DNA of 64,000 nt from an uncultured Burkholderiales bacterium (GTDB taxonomy: Bacteria; Pseudomonadota; Gammaproteobacteria; Burkholderiales; Burkholderiaceae_C). The first letter of the stretch is position 1, and each line of letters opens with the position of its first letter. The notes beneath the pieces were generated by a model, which was not told the origin of the DNA, ran no database searches, and saw only the letters and a program-made list of their open reading frames with translations. The stretch lies in the NCBI GenBank assembly GCA_903896615.1, contig CAITYM010000014.1, forward strand, positions 1 to 64,000. The letters are read 5' to 3'. Below are positions 8,871 through 17,966 of the stretch, piece by piece. The translations under genes were made by a program, and so were the position numbers.

Positions 8871-9224
8871 TTAGAGATTTAATTTCTTCCTTAGATCTTC
8901 ACACATCAAGGCTTGATAGGCAAAGGACTGGACTTTCAAATCACTTTCCAATCGAATAGTTGCAATTGATTTAATATTTTCCTCATCGTTTGCACTTAAC
9001 TGCCTTTGATCCTCCTTAATTTGTTTGGTTAAATTCAGTATTTCTGTCTGATTACTAGCATTTTGTTTTTTGATTTGCTCCAGGTGAATATAAAAATATA
9101 GAGTACTAAAACTCAAAAGTAAACAAAACGCACCTAGTAGGCACTGAACTACTTTAAATCGTTGAGTAAAATTAAATTCACCAGATTGAATAGGTATATT
9201 GCAATTGCTAGGGATATTGTTCAT
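8871..9224 (-). CDS. Small single-span membrane protein with coiled coil
   Basis: Not recognised. The 117-residue protein has one hydrophobic segment at about residues 27-47. A hydrophilic, heptad-like stretch follows (about 48-85), and a short tail contains one Cys. The topology suggests an inner-membrane anchor with a periplasmic coiled coil. It lies about 100 bases downstream of the TraN-like pair on the same strand and could be the last gene of that operon, but no sequence motif ties it to conjugation. Confidence 0.55.
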   Translation of the reverse strand: MNNIPSNCNIPIQSGEFNFTQRFKVVQCLLGAFCLLLSFSTLYFYIHLEQIKKQNASNQTEILNLTKQIKEDQRQLSANDEENIKSIATIRLESDLKVQSFAYQALMCEDLRKKLNL

Positions 9225-9323
9225 GTTGTCTTTATCTTATTAACTAAACTAACTCAAAAATTTTTACCTGCGGGGTGAAAAAGTTGGGGAGAAACTATTG
9301 AACATATCAATAGTAGTAATTGA

Positions 9324-11078
9324 TCAATTTTTATTTGTATTAAGTGCTCTTGTAGAGGATGCAGCATCAGTCTGTGGCAAAGGGTAACTGAGCCCGTTAC
9401 CCATAGCCTGCTGATTGCTTTGAACAAGTTGGGGCACTATTGGCGAGTAATTTGCACGGATGTTTTGAGGAAGATTGCTCTGTGCTTGCTGAATTATTTG
9501 ACCGGTAAATTCAGAGAAATTAATCTTTGAAAAATCAAGTTTTGCAATCTCCAGACTACTCAGTCCCACACAACTTGAGAACTCCATTCCCAGTTGCGCT
9601 TTACCCTGCTGATTGATAATCTTACCCAACACCCCGTTAAATGAACAAAAATTGTCTTTATAGGATAAGCATTGACCCGTAATGGGAAGTGACTCACTAC
9701 AACTCTCACTCACGTACACCGAGAGGTCTTGACGTCTGTGCATGGCAAGTAAATTCTCGCTTGGGGTACATTGCTCAAGCGACTCAACCACACTTAAAGC
9801 CAGGGATCCTGCAAATACATAGGGATTAAAACTAACAAAGTAGCCATTTGTACTAGACGAGAGAAAATCCAACTGTGAAGTAGCTCCAAACAAACCGCTA
9901 GATGCCGGAGCACTTCCCATTCCCAAAGTAAAGCCAAAGGCCCCCAAACTGACCCCACTGGAAGCAAAGATCGTCGAATCTGCAAACCCTTGTGAATTAG
10001 TAATGACGTTAGCACTTTGAGTCAACGCACTAGCCATTCCCTGTGTATAGGCTCCACTCACATACATCGCATCAAAAACGTACGGGGAAGCAGTATCAAC
10101 CGCTGTTTCACCAATGTATTTAATAACACTAGCGCTGGAACCCAATAACATACCTAGTATTGCGGAGTTAGACTTTGCACCAGACTGAGTTGCACAACAA
10201 TTTTTAAGCCCTAACCAGCCCTTGGAACAACTCTCAGGCACCCCGGAAAATAGTAATTTTCCAATACAAGCCTCAGGATCGTTACCGGAACATCCTGAAT
10301 AGGTTTGCATCTCACTTGCTACCTCCATCGCTATGGCAGCTTGCGCAAACGCATTTGTACTCGGTAATGCAACAGCACTTCGGACTGAGCTCAAACTACT
10401 ACCCCCTAAAGTTAACGTAGAACTTTGAATGAGGGGTGCGTTACATACTGCTGGCAGTGAATTAGCAACAGTACTACTAGCATCAGCAGATTGATCTAAA
10501 CATGAATAAGTCTGTTGAAATTGAAGGCACTGATTGTTACCAACTCCTAAATATGTTTGATTACTACATACACTATTGATTAAGCTACAGGCAGAATTAC
10601 TCTGAAAAGATGTGCAACCGTTATCCACCTGATTACTCGTCGGGTTGGAAATCTCATTAACTAAGTTATCACTAACAACTGGGGCAGATACTACCTGTTC
10701 GATTCGTGGCATGCAAGAGTATTCAAAACTGTACTGCCAACAAGTTTGAGCTACGCTTAGTGCACCCAGAGGATTTGAGGCACTTGGCAAACCACCTCCT
10801 ACAAGCGGGACTCCAGACAAACAAATGAGCACGCCGGAAGTATCCAACTTACACGGCGTTAAATCGATACAAGTTTTAGAGGAAGGGACCGCGAAACAAA
10901 TATCAGTCTCCGGTAGTGCGGCAAATGTATTCTTACCTAGACTCAAGTAAAAAAAAGAAAATAGGAGAATTAGGAGCGAATACTTAGAAAAGCAATAAAA
11001 AAAGTGACGTAGCTTATTGATATATCCGGGAGTTAGGTAGAAGTTTGATAACTCTACAAAATTCAGTGCAAAAATCAT
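9324..11078 (-). CDS. TraN-like cysteine-rich exported protein
   Basis: A 584-residue protein. A hydrophobic segment followed by TFAA, about 45 residues in, looks like a late signal peptide. The mature part is rich in cysteines. Several stretches resemble TraN, the outer-membrane mating-pair stabilisation protein of F-type conjugation: CWQYSFEYSCMP, CSKGWLGLKNCC, and KDNFCSFNGVLGKIINQQGKAQLG followed by CVGLSSLEIAKLDFSKINFSEF. ATG 11078 lies 16 bases after the upstream gene's stop; a TTG at 11111 would overlap it. In conjugation TraN contacts the recipient surface. The rest of an F-type system is absent, so the present role is open. Confidence 0.72.
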   Translation of the reverse strand: MIFALNFVELSNFYLTPGYINKLRHFFYCFSKYSLLILLFSFFYLSLGKNTFAALPETDICFAVPSSKTCIDLTPCKLDTSGVLICLSGVPLVGGGLPSASNPLGALSVAQTCWQYSFEYSCMPRIEQVVSAPVVSDNLVNEISNPTSNQVDNGCTSFQSNSACSLINSVCSNQTYLGVGNNQCLQFQQTYSCLDQSADASSTVANSLPAVCNAPLIQSSTLTLGGSSLSSVRSAVALPSTNAFAQAAIAMEVASEMQTYSGCSGNDPEACIGKLLFSGVPESCSKGWLGLKNCCATQSGAKSNSAILGMLLGSSASVIKYIGETAVDTASPYVFDAMYVSGAYTQGMASALTQSANVITNSQGFADSTIFASSGVSLGAFGFTLGMGSAPASSGLFGATSQLDFLSSSTNGYFVSFNPYVFAGSLALSVVESLEQCTPSENLLAMHRRQDLSVYVSESCSESLPITGQCLSYKDNFCSFNGVLGKIINQQGKAQLGMEFSSCVGLSSLEIAKLDFSKINFSEFTGQIIQQAQSNLPQNIRANYSPIVPQLVQSNQQAMGNGLSYPLPQTDAASSTRALNTNKN

Positions 11079-11094
11079 TATTTTGAAATTCAAT

Positions 11095-13371
11095 CTAGGG
11101 TCGAAGCACAATCATCTCAGCTGCCTTTTGCTCCAAAGCTAGACACGCATCATTCCACTGAGTGCTGACTGCATACTGCAAACATCCTAAAGTCAACGGA
11201 TTAGTTCCATTAGCACAATACTGTATAACATGGACCGGAATTTGTAGCTGAGTGACACAAGAAAGCTGGCTTGAATTTGCTGAGGAAGACGGGGTTGAAC
11301 CAGTTGGACAAACGAAAGTAATATCAGGTGACTCCAATATTTTTTGTAAACACAATCCCTCATTTAAAGACTGCAAAGGAGGGCATACAAAGACCGGGAC
11401 GGCTTGTGTAATTATGTTTGTATGACCAACGCAATTCTGATCTTGCAAAATATCAGGGGTTACGCAGCTATAGATGACTTCTGCGGGAGAGCTAATAAAC
11501 TTCTGACAAATGTTGCCTAGCAATGTATATCCACTACTACAGTTATATGTAGTCACTGCGGGCAAACTTATAGTTGTGTTGGTAACGCAGGAATAACCCC
11601 CCGATTGATTGATCAAAGAGGTAACGACCTTATCACTTGGACCAATTGGGGCTAGGCTTGGACAGTTATAAGTTATCTGAGGAGCAGATGTAACAGTAAC
11701 TATACAAGTATCACTTGTTAGAACTCCGCTTAGACAGCTATAACCACCAATGGTCGCAATGCTTTGAATGGTTAACAAGCAAACGCCTGCTGTCAAAACA
11801 GTATTAGCTGGACACACTAATTGAGATACGGGTCCAAGAATACAAACAGATTTACCAGATGAAGTATCTGTATTTACATTAATTAACCCGTACAAGGAAG
11901 CAGTAAAGCTACAATTAAAATTATTTTGAATTCTGTAACATTGATACGGCATAGATGGTGGTTTGTAACTTGATAGCGTTCCAATACCGTTGCAACTAAG
12001 TTGTTGAATCTTAGTGGCTGATACCTGTGCGGTACATGTTTGGCCACTAAGCGCAGAGCCCACTGGGCAAGTGTAAGTTGCACTTGCAGGCGATGTAGAT
12101 ATTTGAACGCATTCGCCAATTATTAACTGAGAATTACTCGCGCAACTTAATTGCTGCAAAGCTATACTTGTGTTAGTTTGAATGCTCGTACAAACATCAC
12201 CAACGAGGGTTTGGCCCAAAGAGCAACTAGATCCAACTGCAACCGCAGGAACTGATACGGTTTGAATGCAATTATCTAATGATCTTATTGAACCGCCAGG
12301 ACATGTACTCAGTGTTGTAGTAGCTGGATTTATCTGAATGTTAGTCTGCACACATTGATTGGTGTTCTCGTTCAACTGTGAGCCCTGTGCGCAGGTGAGC
12401 TTAAGTGCTGCTGGGTTCAATAAATTTTGTTCACACTGCCCAGAAATCAGGGAAAATCCGGCCGGACAATTCTGGATACTATCTGCTAAGGATAGGCTAC
12501 TAACGATACATGTATTGCCCTGTAAGGTACCGCTCACACATGAACTTGTCGCAAGTGGAGGAGTCCAGTTTTCAGCAACAGTTACAGCTAAGGATACACT
12601 GCAATTTTCCAAACTCGCTGTCGTAGAAATCCAGCACGTATGGGTCGAGTATTTGGGTGCGGCAACTATTTTTGGACTATTTAAACCATCAGTTGAGCAC
12701 ACGGTCAAAGGCGCAGTTGTTTGAGTCAGTGTTTGGGCAGCCACATCGGAAAAAGTTTGTGTAGACGCTGCATTTGTTGAATTTAACAGTACTTGAGAGT
12801 GACCCTGTAAGCCAGTTGAGGATGGGTTTTGTGTTTCGTTAAAGCCAAACATACCTGCGCCACTGCCAAAGGTATTTGCGCAGTTGTTCAAATTATTAGA
12901 TGGATTAACTGAGTTTGACGGTGGAGCCGCCGCGATAACGTTTGATTGCAAGGAACTTGGGCGAACGCAATTCCCAGCCATGAAATTCACTGCCGCGCAG
13001 TACTCATCACTTGTTGAATCTCCTGTAGCTTGATAGGATGCGCAATTAAGCTGAGCTTGAAGGCCCAATGCGGTCAATCCTCCTTTGGGAGAAGTTGGAG
13101 CGAGCAAAGTGCTGTTTTGGGGCTTAGAGAAGTCTCCCAATTGTTTTGGAAGTGTTAAGACATTATTCGTAACACTCCAAGCAGAAGTGCTAACAGCAGA
13201 AGAATTGACCAACTGCGTAGAGGTTGTAGGTAGTAATTGATTGGCAAAGTCAATACCCTCAGTCTGCGCAGGATTTATGCTAGAGCCAACTATAACCACT
13301 GAAGTTTGTGCATAAAGTCCTATTGGATTAATCAAAATTAACGCTATAGCTAATGTAATTATTCGATGCAT
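11095..13371 (-). CDS. Large exported protein with cysteine repeats, TraN-related
   Basis: A 758-residue protein with a clear signal peptide (residues 1-21, ending in LYAQ). Near residues 105-140 a CASYQ...DEYCAAVNFMAGNCVRP block resembles the TraN N-terminal region. From about residue 250 to the end there are a dozen or more degenerate units of roughly 28-32 residues of the form C-P-x-G-x(3)-L-x-G-x-x-C followed by a Ser/Thr/Pro-rich spacer. This suggests a long disulfide-braced surface or periplasmic stalk. It is immediately upstream of the second TraN-like gene, so the pair could be a split or duplicated TraN. Divergent from the ATPase gene across 290 bases. Confidence 0.68.
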   Translation of the reverse strand: MHRIITLAIALILINPIGLYAQTSVVIVGSSINPAQTEGIDFANQLLPTTSTQLVNSSAVSTSAWSVTNNVLTLPKQLGDFSKPQNSTLLAPTSPKGGLTALGLQAQLNCASYQATGDSTSDEYCAAVNFMAGNCVRPSSLQSNVIAAAPPSNSVNPSNNLNNCANTFGSGAGMFGFNETQNPSSTGLQGHSQVLLNSTNAASTQTFSDVAAQTLTQTTAPLTVCSTDGLNSPKIVAAPKYSTHTCWISTTASLENCSVSLAVTVAENWTPPLATSSCVSGTLQGNTCIVSSLSLADSIQNCPAGFSLISGQCEQNLLNPAALKLTCAQGSQLNENTNQCVQTNIQINPATTTLSTCPGGSIRSLDNCIQTVSVPAVAVGSSCSLGQTLVGDVCTSIQTNTSIALQQLSCASNSQLIIGECVQISTSPASATYTCPVGSALSGQTCTAQVSATKIQQLSCNGIGTLSSYKPPSMPYQCYRIQNNFNCSFTASLYGLINVNTDTSSGKSVCILGPVSQLVCPANTVLTAGVCLLTIQSIATIGGYSCLSGVLTSDTCIVTVTSAPQITYNCPSLAPIGPSDKVVTSLINQSGGYSCVTNTTISLPAVTTYNCSSGYTLLGNICQKFISSPAEVIYSCVTPDILQDQNCVGHTNIITQAVPVFVCPPLQSLNEGLCLQKILESPDITFVCPTGSTPSSSANSSQLSCVTQLQIPVHVIQYCANGTNPLTLGCLQYAVSTQWNDACLALEQKAAEMIVLRP

Positions 13372-13661
13372 GGAATATTAAAAATGGTACAAAAGGTATG
13401 AAGCAGCCCCACTGATTCATAAATAACAACTACAGAAGATACATCTATGGGGCTTAAAAATACTTACTAACTCTTTCAACAATACAAATAATCATTCCAG
13501 GTAGCAATGGTTTGATATATGTGGATTTTGTCATTTACATGAGTCAGTAAATTAGCACTGCTACGCAAATTACTCACGTATCCATCCGTAAAGACATACA
13601 TTTAGAGCTTATAAAGATATCTGCTACTTCAGTCCACTTTCAAATAAAACGGATATAAATT
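13372..13661. other. Divergent promoter region of the TraN-like and ATPase operons
   Basis: About 290 AT-rich bases between divergently oriented genes. No reading frame is credible. I see no long palindrome or repeat that would identify a regulator. Confidence 0.5.
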
Positions 13662-15245
13662 TTGAGAGATTTTCAACTACCACTGTATCCAGAGTTAATA
13701 AACCTTAGCGGAGACGAAAGACGGTCGTTAATGTACATTTCTCGCAATCCAGAACATTTTGAAGTTGAATGTTCTATTCTCAGGGCACTGGCATTTGCTG
13801 TTGCTACTAAAAGCTCGGATGTTCACTTCAATGCCAAGCAGATTAACGGAGTACTCTCAGTTTTTATTAACATTAGAACTAAGGAAGGGTTCGCAAACTA
13901 CGCATTCAACAGTAATTCATCAGATGCCAAGCATTTTGAAACTAAGTTGCTTCAACTAACCAATAACACAGTCGGCGGAACGCAGGCTGAGATCATTTCT
14001 GCTCGGTTTAGCTTAGATTTTCCGCACTGGTGGGCTAAAACCCAAGGCTTAGAACTCAACTCAGGTGAATCCTATAAAACAGATGTACGGGTTCAATTTC
14101 AGAAAACATTCTCTGGATTTAGCATCGTATGTCGTATTTTAGATCAGCAGCGAACACCAAAATTAAGTGAGATGGGGCTTAGTCGCGCATTGGAAATTTT
14201 AATTCGAAGAATAATTCTAGAACCTTCAGGCCTAATATTAGTATCTGGACCCACAGGCTCAGGAAAAACGACTTTGTTAAATGCCATGCTATGCGAACTC
14301 AATGACGGCTCACGTTCAATTTTTACGATCGAAAATCCCGTTGAATTTAGACTAAAAGGTGACGGTCCAATTACCCAAGTACAAACTCACGGCCAAGTGA
14401 GTTTTGCATCTGGACTGAGAAGTGCACTAAGATCCGATCCCGATGTAATTCTCATTGGAGAAATCAGAGATTCTGAGACTATGGAAGTAGCACTTCAGGC
14501 AGCGCAAACAGGGCATCTTGTCCTAGCTACTATTCATGCAAGCGGGGCATCTCAAACTATCAGTCGTATGTTGGATCTCACAAAAGACAAATCAAGAGAC
14601 TCCTTTCGTGTATCGGATACCTTAAAACTAGTTCTTGCACAAAGATTAATTGATAAATACGTATCCGAACCTAAAGAACGTTTGCTCTCAAGCGCTGAAA
14701 AAGATTGGTTTGATTCAAACGCAATACCATTTCCAAAGAAGTTAACGGAAACAGTATCAACCACCAAAGTAGGTTTAAATGCGTTAGTTGAGGCTATTGA
14801 GATAGATCATTCGATTAAGAAAATCATACGCACCCCAAATTTCTTGATGGAAGACATTCATTCATTTTTAAAGAATCAACTTCAATACGAAACTCTTGCA
14901 ATGTGCGGATTGCGATATGTAGAGATGGGTGAGGCAAAGCTCTCGGACTGCCTTGTTAAGTTAGAAACCCTACAACTAGGGGATGAGCTCCCTCCTCTGA
15001 GGTTAAAGCTTGCGCTCAAGTACGGATTAAGTTTCAGTAAAGTGTCTTCTTTAATTGATGAATTTGTTGAATTAAAGAGCACACAATGTCATATTGAAGA
15101 GGTCGCAGATATACATTCAACTCCCGACTCACCGGACATACCAAAGGCCCTGAGTAACTTGCTACTAAAAGCGAGTTTAGAGCCTAAAGCAGCTGCGAAC
15201 AAGATACTTTTAATTCAACAAGACGACAATGACAGGAATAACTAA
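13662..15245 (+). CDS. PilT/DotB/TraJ-type secretion ATPase
   Basis: A 527-residue member of the GspE/PilT/VirB11 ATPase superfamily, closest by eye to PilT and the DotB/TraJ ATPases of IncI and Dot/Icm systems. Walker A is GPTGSGKT at residues 196-203. The Asp box is TIENPVEFR near 222-230, Walker B is VILIGE at 262-267, and the His box is ATIHASG around 289-295. About 180 residues after the ATPase core are unlike PilT and unidentified. The start TTG at 13662 includes the N-terminal domain; an ATG at 13734 is the alternative. It should be a cytoplasmic hexamer powering a membrane machine. The DsbA-like gene follows after 40 bases. Confidence 0.85.
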   Translation: MRDFQLPLYPELINLSGDERRSLMYISRNPEHFEVECSILRALAFAVATKSSDVHFNAKQINGVLSVFINIRTKEGFANYAFNSNSSDAKHFETKLLQLTNNTVGGTQAEIISARFSLDFPHWWAKTQGLELNSGESYKTDVRVQFQKTFSGFSIVCRILDQQRTPKLSEMGLSRALEILIRRIILEPSGLILVSGPTGSGKTTLLNAMLCELNDGSRSIFTIENPVEFRLKGDGPITQVQTHGQVSFASGLRSALRSDPDVILIGEIRDSETMEVALQAAQTGHLVLATIHASGASQTISRMLDLTKDKSRDSFRVSDTLKLVLAQRLIDKYVSEPKERLLSSAEKDWFDSNAIPFPKKLTETVSTTKVGLNALVEAIEIDHSIKKIIRTPNFLMEDIHSFLKNQLQYETLAMCGLRYVEMGEAKLSDCLVKLETLQLGDELPPLRLKLALKYGLSFSKVSSLIDEFVELKSTQCHIEEVADIHSTPDSPDIPKALSNLLLKASLEPKAAANKILLIQQDDNDRNN

Positions 15246-15285
15246 ATTAACAATCACACAAAAACCGGTTTTCTGGAGATAAACA

Positions 15286-16002
15286 ATGCGCAACCTAAAC
15301 TCTGTTAATTGCTACTTCAAACGAAGTTTTATTGCGTCATGTTTCTTTTTCACAATTAGAGCGGCTTCTCAACCCTTTAAAAATCGAATTGAGACTTTTA
15401 GGGAGCATATTGATTCACCTATTCAAAATCAACTAACCACACAGAATCAACAAATTAAGCCTTTCCTTCAAGTTCCTACTATCGCCTCAGAGGAAAATAC
15501 AGTTCGTGTATTTTTTAGCCCCAATTGTCCCTACTCAGCTAGCTATTTTGATTTTTTTGTGAACTTAGCAAACACACTACCCCAAGAAATAAGGTATGAG
15601 CTCTCAGCCCTACCCAATACAAAAGACAGTGCAGCTTATGCATTGACTTACTTAGCTGTTAGAAGATTCTATCCAAATAACTTGAAACAATTTGTCCAAA
15701 ATAGCTTTAAGCTCTTTCAAAATCAAGGACTAAGTAGCAAAAACTGGTCAGTCCTCCAACGATTGGGCACTATGAGCCGTATACCGGGTAATTTACCTGC
15801 CTTTGTTCTATTCAACAAAAGCATATTAAGCAAAGACTTGACTGAATTGATTGATCTTTGTAGGTCGCTCAGAGTAACTAACACCCCTTGCGTAGCCGTT
15901 GACGGTACATATACAGTTACACCTGAGTTTGTTCCGGGTGCAGATCCAGGGATGTTCAATCAACTTGTGAACAGCATTATTTCCATGTCTATTGGCGCGT
16001 AG
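15286..16002 (+). CDS. DsbA-like thioredoxin-fold protein with single active-site Cys
   Basis: A 238-residue protein with a hydrophobic N-terminal segment (about residues 14-26) that may be a signal peptide or anchor. FFSPNCPYS at residues 77-84 aligns with the DsbA CxxC site, but the second Cys is Ser, giving CPYS. Near the C-terminus NTPCVAVDG carries the cis-Pro region expected of the fold, plus an extra Cys. The monothiol site argues for an isomerase, chaperone or glutathione-linked role rather than a standard oxidase. A GGAGAT ribosome site precedes the ATG. Its place behind the ATPase and near Cys-rich TraN-like proteins suggests it helps fold them (inference). Confidence 0.68.
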   Translation: MRNLNSVNCYFKRSFIASCFFFTIRAASQPFKNRIETFREHIDSPIQNQLTTQNQQIKPFLQVPTIASEENTVRVFFSPNCPYSASYFDFFVNLANTLPQEIRYELSALPNTKDSAAYALTYLAVRRFYPNNLKQFVQNSFKLFQNQGLSSKNWSVLQRLGTMSRIPGNLPAFVLFNKSILSKDLTELIDLCRSLRVTNTPCVAVDGTYTVTPEFVPGADPGMFNQLVNSIISMSIGA

Positions 16003-16033
16003 TTTTAAAGCCCAACGGATATTTACAACTGCG

Positions 16034-17152
16034 TCAATTCATCGATTTTGCAAACCACATCACAAAGGGAACTGTTCCCATTGCAGCAGCCGTAGAAACG
16101 GATACTGCAATCGTAATCTCTGATTGTGAAACTCGGTAGCGCTGGGCAAATAAAAATACGTTCGCTCCAATCGGCATACTCGCAGCAAGCACCATGACGG
16201 ACAATGCCAAGCCCTGCACACCAACCCAGTGACCAATACAAAGTACGATGATGGGGTTAGCAATATTTTTTACAAAAGTAAGCGTCCCAACTACTCGCCA
16301 TCTAGATTGAGTATGGGTAGCGTTTAATCGATTAACCATAACCGCATCCAATGCGGCTGAAGCCTGAGAGTCTGAAACTCCGACATTAACGCCTGATCCG
16401 GTTTCTTTGGCGTTAGTTGACATATACAGGCTTATACCAACCAACATTAAAGCAAGCGGCGAGAAAGCCAATCCCACCCACACAATGGGTTGCTCGATGA
16501 GTTGAGGTAAATGCCATCCAAAATAGGAAAAAATGATTCCCCCAATAATTGGCAATGGAACTGGATGAAGCGTAGCGTTACGAAGTGCCTTTGCGACAGT
16601 GCTCCATGTATTGAGTGAATCTATATCGCCTACATTTAAACCAGATGCTTGCTCCCTTAAGAGCGATAACTCCAGGACTACAGTTGCAGTGGTTAACAAA
16701 ATAATCGCATGAACTGAAATTAAAGTAAATAAATAGACCAAGCCTGGAGCCCCGTATACCAGCCCAATTAAGGGGACCCCAATCATTGTTGTATTGCTGT
16801 ACGTACTTGCCAATCCAAGAACAGTGCTCCGACGACTAAAACCTAGTAATGCAATAACTAATGAAAAAATTGACAATGCTACAAAGAAATAAAGCAAAAT
16901 AGGTTGAATATTTAGCTCCTCTAAATGCACTTCACTCATGGTGTGAAAAAGAAGCGATGGAGCTAGTACATTAAATGTAAGTCGTGTCAGGTCATTGGCT
17001 CCTAATTCAGTGACGACCCTTAATTTTGCAACCCAAAAGCCAAGACTAATAAGCAAGGCCACAGGCATTAGAGACGTAAATAGAGGTAGCACTTTAGGGA
17101 CCAGGATTATAAATATTAAGTTCAATGGTGGCAGATATTGAACAACCGTCAA
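16034..17152 (-). CDS. AEC-family permease (auxin efflux carrier / MdcF type)
   Basis: A 372-residue inner-membrane protein with about ten hydrophobic segments. Family features include the early LISLGFWVAKLRVV, LTRLTFNVLAPSLLFHTM, the pore-like STYSNTTMIGVPLIGLVYG, and the C-terminal GLALSVMVLAASMPIGANVFLFAQRY. Members export or import small organic acids; the substrate is not clear. A hydrophilic stretch of about 35 residues in the middle is the usual cytoplasmic loop. The start is TTG 17152; an ATG at 17068 would remove the first hydrophobic residues. It lies 21 bases downstream of msrA on the same strand. Confidence 0.85.
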   Translation of the reverse strand: MTVVQYLPPLNLIFIILVPKVLPLFTSLMPVALLISLGFWVAKLRVVTELGANDLTRLTFNVLAPSLLFHTMSEVHLEELNIQPILLYFFVALSIFSLVIALLGFSRRSTVLGLASTYSNTTMIGVPLIGLVYGAPGLVYLFTLISVHAIILLTTATVVLELSLLREQASGLNVGDIDSLNTWSTVAKALRNATLHPVPLPIIGGIIFSYFGWHLPQLIEQPIVWVGLAFSPLALMLVGISLYMSTNAKETGSGVNVGVSDSQASAALDAVMVNRLNATHTQSRWRVVGTLTFVKNIANPIIVLCIGHWVGVQGLALSVMVLAASMPIGANVFLFAQRYRVSQSEITIAVSVSTAAAMGTVPFVMWFAKSMN

Positions 17153-17173
17153 ATTCGAAAAGCCACCTCGCGC

Positions 17174-17710
17174 TTATGATTTCATCCAATTTGAAAAACT
17201 TTTTCGAAACTTTGCGACTTTAGGAGCAACCACGTATGAGCAATATCCTTGCTCAGGATTATTCACAAAATAATTTTGATGATAACTCTCTGCAGCAGAG
17301 TAATTCTCTAGGGGCTTTACTTCGGTGACGATAGGTTGATCAAATATTTTTTGCGCAGTGAGGCTGTTTATTAAAGTCCTCGCTGTATTGGCTTGATCAT
17401 CATTCTCGTAATAAATGCCACTGCGGTACTGAGTTCCTACATCATTGCCCTGCTGATTCAAAGTTGTAGGGTCGTGAATTGCAAAAAATATACTCAAGAT
17501 ATCTTTAAGTTGAATAATTTTTGTATCGAATTGAATTCGAAGTACTTCAACATGTCCTGTTCTTCCAGAGCAAACCTGCTCGTAGGTTGGCCTTAAGGTC
17601 TGACCATTACTGTACCCAGACTCAACGCGTTCTACGCCTTTGACTAATTCAAAAACAGCTTCAACGCACCAAAAGCATCCCCCACCAACCGTTATTGTTT
17701 CAATAGACAT
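17174..17710 (-). CDS. msrA: Peptide methionine sulfoxide reductase A
   Basis: Reduces methionine-S-sulfoxide in oxidised proteins. The catalytic motif GCFWC is at residues 11-15 with Cys12 as nucleophile, followed by VESGYSNG and, further on, FFAIHDPTTLNQQGNDVGTQYRSGIYY. The length of 178 residues is normal. A dyad AATGACTCTCATT about 65 bases upstream could be regulatory, but it is not a good match to a known box. Confidence 0.95.
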   Translation of the reverse strand: MSIETITVGGGCFWCVEAVFELVKGVERVESGYSNGQTLRPTYEQVCSGRTGHVEVLRIQFDTKIIQLKDILSIFFAIHDPTTLNQQGNDVGTQYRSGIYYENDDQANTARTLINSLTAQKIFDQPIVTEVKPLENYSAAESYHQNYFVNNPEQGYCSYVVAPKVAKFRKSFSNWMKS

Positions 17711-17966
17711 ATAGATTTTAAAAATGAAATTGTTGATTTTTTAACGAAGTTAATTTCGTTTAAATGAAGTAAAAATGACTCTCATTAACCTAAGTATATA
17801 CAAGAAGCGAAGGCCTATTGAATAGGCCAATGAATCGCCCCTTACCTACTGAGTATTTCCGGTGTCGCTGAGGCCTCATTAAGGTGTCGTTAAAATATCT
17901 GACCAAACAATATTCCAGGCGCAGACTTCCCCCCTACTCCAAGGCCTCTTAGGTACCTACACATAC

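Noticed and set aside
12359-12724. 121-codon plus-strand frame inside the Cys-repeat gene
   Set aside because: Antisense to a coding region with clear periodic Cys repeats; the frame's cysteines are a by-product of the repeats.
17773-17785. AATGACTCTCATT dyad upstream of msrA as a second Fur box
   Set aside because: Only the outer AATGA/TCATT arms fit; the inner part does not follow the Fur 7-1-7 pattern and the gene is not an iron gene.
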